Shown here piece by piece: positions 62,084-64,000 of a DNA stretch of 64,000 nucleotides. Origin of the DNA: Hawksworthiomyces lignivorus (Eukaryota > Ascomycota > Sordariomycetes > Ophiostomatales > Ophiostomataceae); the NCBI GenBank assembly GCA_002917075.1, contig NTMA01000143.1:1-64000 (forward strand). Reading direction: 5' to 3'. The notes beneath the pieces are model-generated. The model saw nothing but the letters and a program-made list of their open reading frames with translations. It was not told the origin of the DNA and ran no database searches. A program made the translations under genes and the position numbers. Position 1 is the first letter of the stretch. Each line of letters begins with the position of its first letter.

Positions 62084-62759
62084 TGTCGTTAAATATATGA
62101 GCGTAGCTGTGAATCGACCTGAAGGGAAGAGAAGAGTTTCAGCTTGTGACTTGGCAAGGAACTGACAAGGTTAATCTTAACCAAATACTCTAAAAAAATT
62201 GAAAGAGATACGAGCAGACGCGAGCTTAAATAGTCGGGGTAGATTGGCTGTATCTGTTATTTATTCAAATGGCAAAAGAGATCTCACCAAGACTCATTGC
62301 ATTTGCTTGTACTGCACGCTAGTGAAAAGTGGCAAAGGTCTGCGCGTGTCTCACCACATAGCAAGTCAGTTGACCCCGCAAGGTTAAAATTGTGACATTG
62401 GCGGCGACGCTGTGGCATGCGGAGTTCGGAGTAGTACAAGTACATATATTGTGCTTACTGTATACGCTCATCAGCAGTACTGTGGCTTTACACTGTCCAC
62501 AACGTTTCTCTGGGCAGTAATATTAATCGCACACCATAGTTTTAGCCCCTCTTCTCATCGTTGAAGCGCTTTGTGTCGATTTCACACAGCAAATGAGACT
62601 GGTGGAATCATCAATGAAACTGATGCATTCTACCACCTAGTCAATCTATTATCTGGCATCTGTATTCTCAGACTGGATTCACGAAAATAGAATTTACGAC
62701 TCGCCTAGAAACAGCTAATGTGTTCTCCCAACTTTTGAAAATTTCGAAGCGCTGTTCTT
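62084..62759. other. Intergenic stretch
   Basis: Promoter of the RPEL gene and 3' region of the DUF4267-like gene. No other feature seen. Confidence 0.4.
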
Positions 62760-63284
62760 CTAGCCTGCTATAATCATCCACTTCTCGACGACAACAGCCC
62801 AATTCCTATACCGATCCATACAGCCAAACCACCACAGGCGGGCAAAGCTCTGATGGTTATGTTTTATCAGCAATGAATAGCACCAGAGAAACACCAAGAA
62901 AGGAGCGATGGTGTGCGGGATACAGACGTACTCGGCGAAGCCCTTCCTCCGCGCTATCAATAATGTATCTGCGACACAGAGGATTGTCCGTGATGTGATC
63001 ACAAACCCCATCTCCCAGCCCAATTTTCGTCGGTAGAGCATAGCTAGCGCGGCTGCAATAGTGATGTCGCGAACGCCAATCAATGGAATTAAAAGTGCGG
63101 CGGTACTAATCGCATCATCGCTGTTATTGTTGCTCCTACCATCTTCGCCTTGCTTCGCCTCAATGCCAAATGCTGACCCTGCTGCACTTTTGGGGAATAC
63201 AATTCCGCTGATGCCAAATACTGCATAGGTCACAGCAACACTGAGGCCAAGATGTCGCCAAGTGCTGGCCTGAAGAGATGACAT
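62760..63284 (-). CDS. Small membrane protein, DUF4267-like
   Basis: Single exon, 174 residues with about four hydrophobic segments: residues about 10-30 (HLGLSVAVTYAVFGISGIVF), about 63-85, about 92-110 and about 122-142. The central IPLIGVRDITIAAALAMLYRR and the following LCVADTLLIARRKG match the layout of the DUF4267 family (GVRD-I...ALLY, then D-LL). A polar insert (about residues 45-58, Asn/Asp-rich) sits in the first loop, and the C-terminus is tryptophan-rich. Function is unknown; the family often lies near oxidoreductases but no such neighbour is present here. Confidence 0.75.
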   Translation of the reverse strand: MSSLQASTWRHLGLSVAVTYAVFGISGIVFPKSAAGSAFGIEAKQGEDGRSNNNSDDAISTAALLIPLIGVRDITIAAALAMLYRRKLGWEMGFVITSRTILCVADTLLIARRKGFAEYVCIPHTIAPFLVFLWCYSLLIKHNHQSFARLWWFGCMDRYRNWAVVVEKWMIIAG

Positions 63285-64000
63285 GCTTAAGAGTGAGATA
63301 TTAAGTTGTAATTCAGTGTCTCAGATGTTAAAACAGATTGGCAGTCTATGTCGATAAAGTGGTTCTGAGAAATCGCCACAAAGGAACTTAAAACAGACAT
63401 ACTCCGTACACCGTATTAATATGTGCTCGTATGCGTATTACTAAAGACATGTCTAAAGTGGCGGTGGGGCAGGCGTATGAGTACTTTAATTTTATGAACA
63501 CGTGACTGTATTGGACAACAGAAATGTATGCACGAGGCAAGCGTATTGGTTACCAGAGGCCATTAAGATTCTGTACACATAATTGATACTGATGCTAACA
63601 TTAGATCGTTACATCTCGGCGTACAACCTGTTAAGTTTCGCGGTTTCTAACAACCTGACAGCTTTTCAATAGGGGACATTGCAAAGTGTTTACACTCTGG
63701 ATCGTTATGTCCAGTATGACGGGGTGTCTGCATTGGTGAAGAAAATCCAACATAGTTAAAGCACTCTCGTGTGGCCATAAACGCAGTATGCTGCACGTTT
63801 GGATCAATAATCCGCGTGACAAATAGTTTTAATTATAAACGAAGAGTCTCCGCTTGAGCTGAGCTCGAAGCGGCAATAGTTCCATGGGGCGATAATTTAC
63901 GAGGTAAGTGAGCAGAATAACCTAATCCCACAAGCAACATTATTTTGGCACGTATGTTCAGATAAGAGCAAGCATGTTACATACGAAAAGTGCTGGAGTG
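63285..64000. other. Terminal stretch without a recognised gene
   Basis: Promoter side of the DUF4267-like gene. The only frame (63631-63822, minus) is short and featureless. Confidence 0.4.

Noticed and set aside
1..64000. CRISPR arrays, rRNA and tRNA genes
   Set aside because: No spaced repeat array and no convincing tRNA or rRNA sequence was found by reading; a tRNAscan or Infernal run would be decisive.
28031..64000. A secondary-metabolite cluster
   Set aside because: The genes are unrelated housekeeping functions; no synthase, P450 or cluster regulator is present.

Overview
The window is from a filamentous ascomycete (Pezizomycotina). The protein families and the short GT-AG introns suggest a Eurotiomycetes-like fungus, but the species cannot be fixed from this sequence. 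It has two compartments with a sharp border near 25.8-26.1 kb.

Compartment 1 (1 to about 26.1 kb) is a very AT-rich block of dead, nested transposons. All intact reading frames are short. The recognisable proteins are broken by stops and by changed key residues that fit C-to-T / G-to-A mutation (repeat-induced point mutation, RIP). From left to right: two tandem partial hAT transposase copies (1-3333, tail resuming at 6401-6807); a 3.07 kb inverted-repeat-ended element (3334-6400) inserted in the hAT dimerisation region, itself holding a near-symmetrical 1.4 kb foldback (3759-5154); a hAT fragment cut by an LTR-like islet (6808-7135); about 4 kb of unreadable AT-rich DNA; a GC-rich gag-like islet (about 11180-11580); a minus-strand Copia element (integrase at 11590-12120, gag at 20860-21640, LTR near 22186) split by a complete chromodomain-bearing Gypsy element with 299 bp LTRs (12494-20426); another AT-rich stretch with a hAT C-terminal remnant; a hAT-type terminal-repeat element (25197-25757); and a second copy of the Copia LTR (about 25975-26114).

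Compartment 2 (26.1-64 kb) has ordinary base composition and mostly single-copy housekeeping genes, for which exon structures could be worked out: 40S ribosomal protein S2; a soluble-type fumarate reductase (Osm1-like); a GPR1/FUN34/YaaH acetate transporter; a Memo family protein; a plasma-membrane syntaxin (Sso type); a possible Atg31-like protein; the RING-H2 subunit Apc11; a two-domain rhodanese/mercaptopyruvate sulfurtransferase; a small PIP-box protein; DNA polymerase kappa with a UBZ finger; a decayed TRK-type potassium transporter; an ER-retained FKBP; a small RPEL-repeat protein; and a DUF4267-like membrane protein. A 6.5 kb gene-poor stretch (29.9-36.3 kb) separates the fumarate reductase from the acetate transporter.

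The genes do not form one pathway or a biosynthetic cluster. Two local pairings are worth noting: the PIP-box protein and polymerase kappa are convergent neighbours with a plausible shared PCNA link, and Apc11 and the sulfurtransferase share a divergent promoter region. No prokaryotic features, CRISPR array, rRNA gene or convincing tRNA gene was seen.
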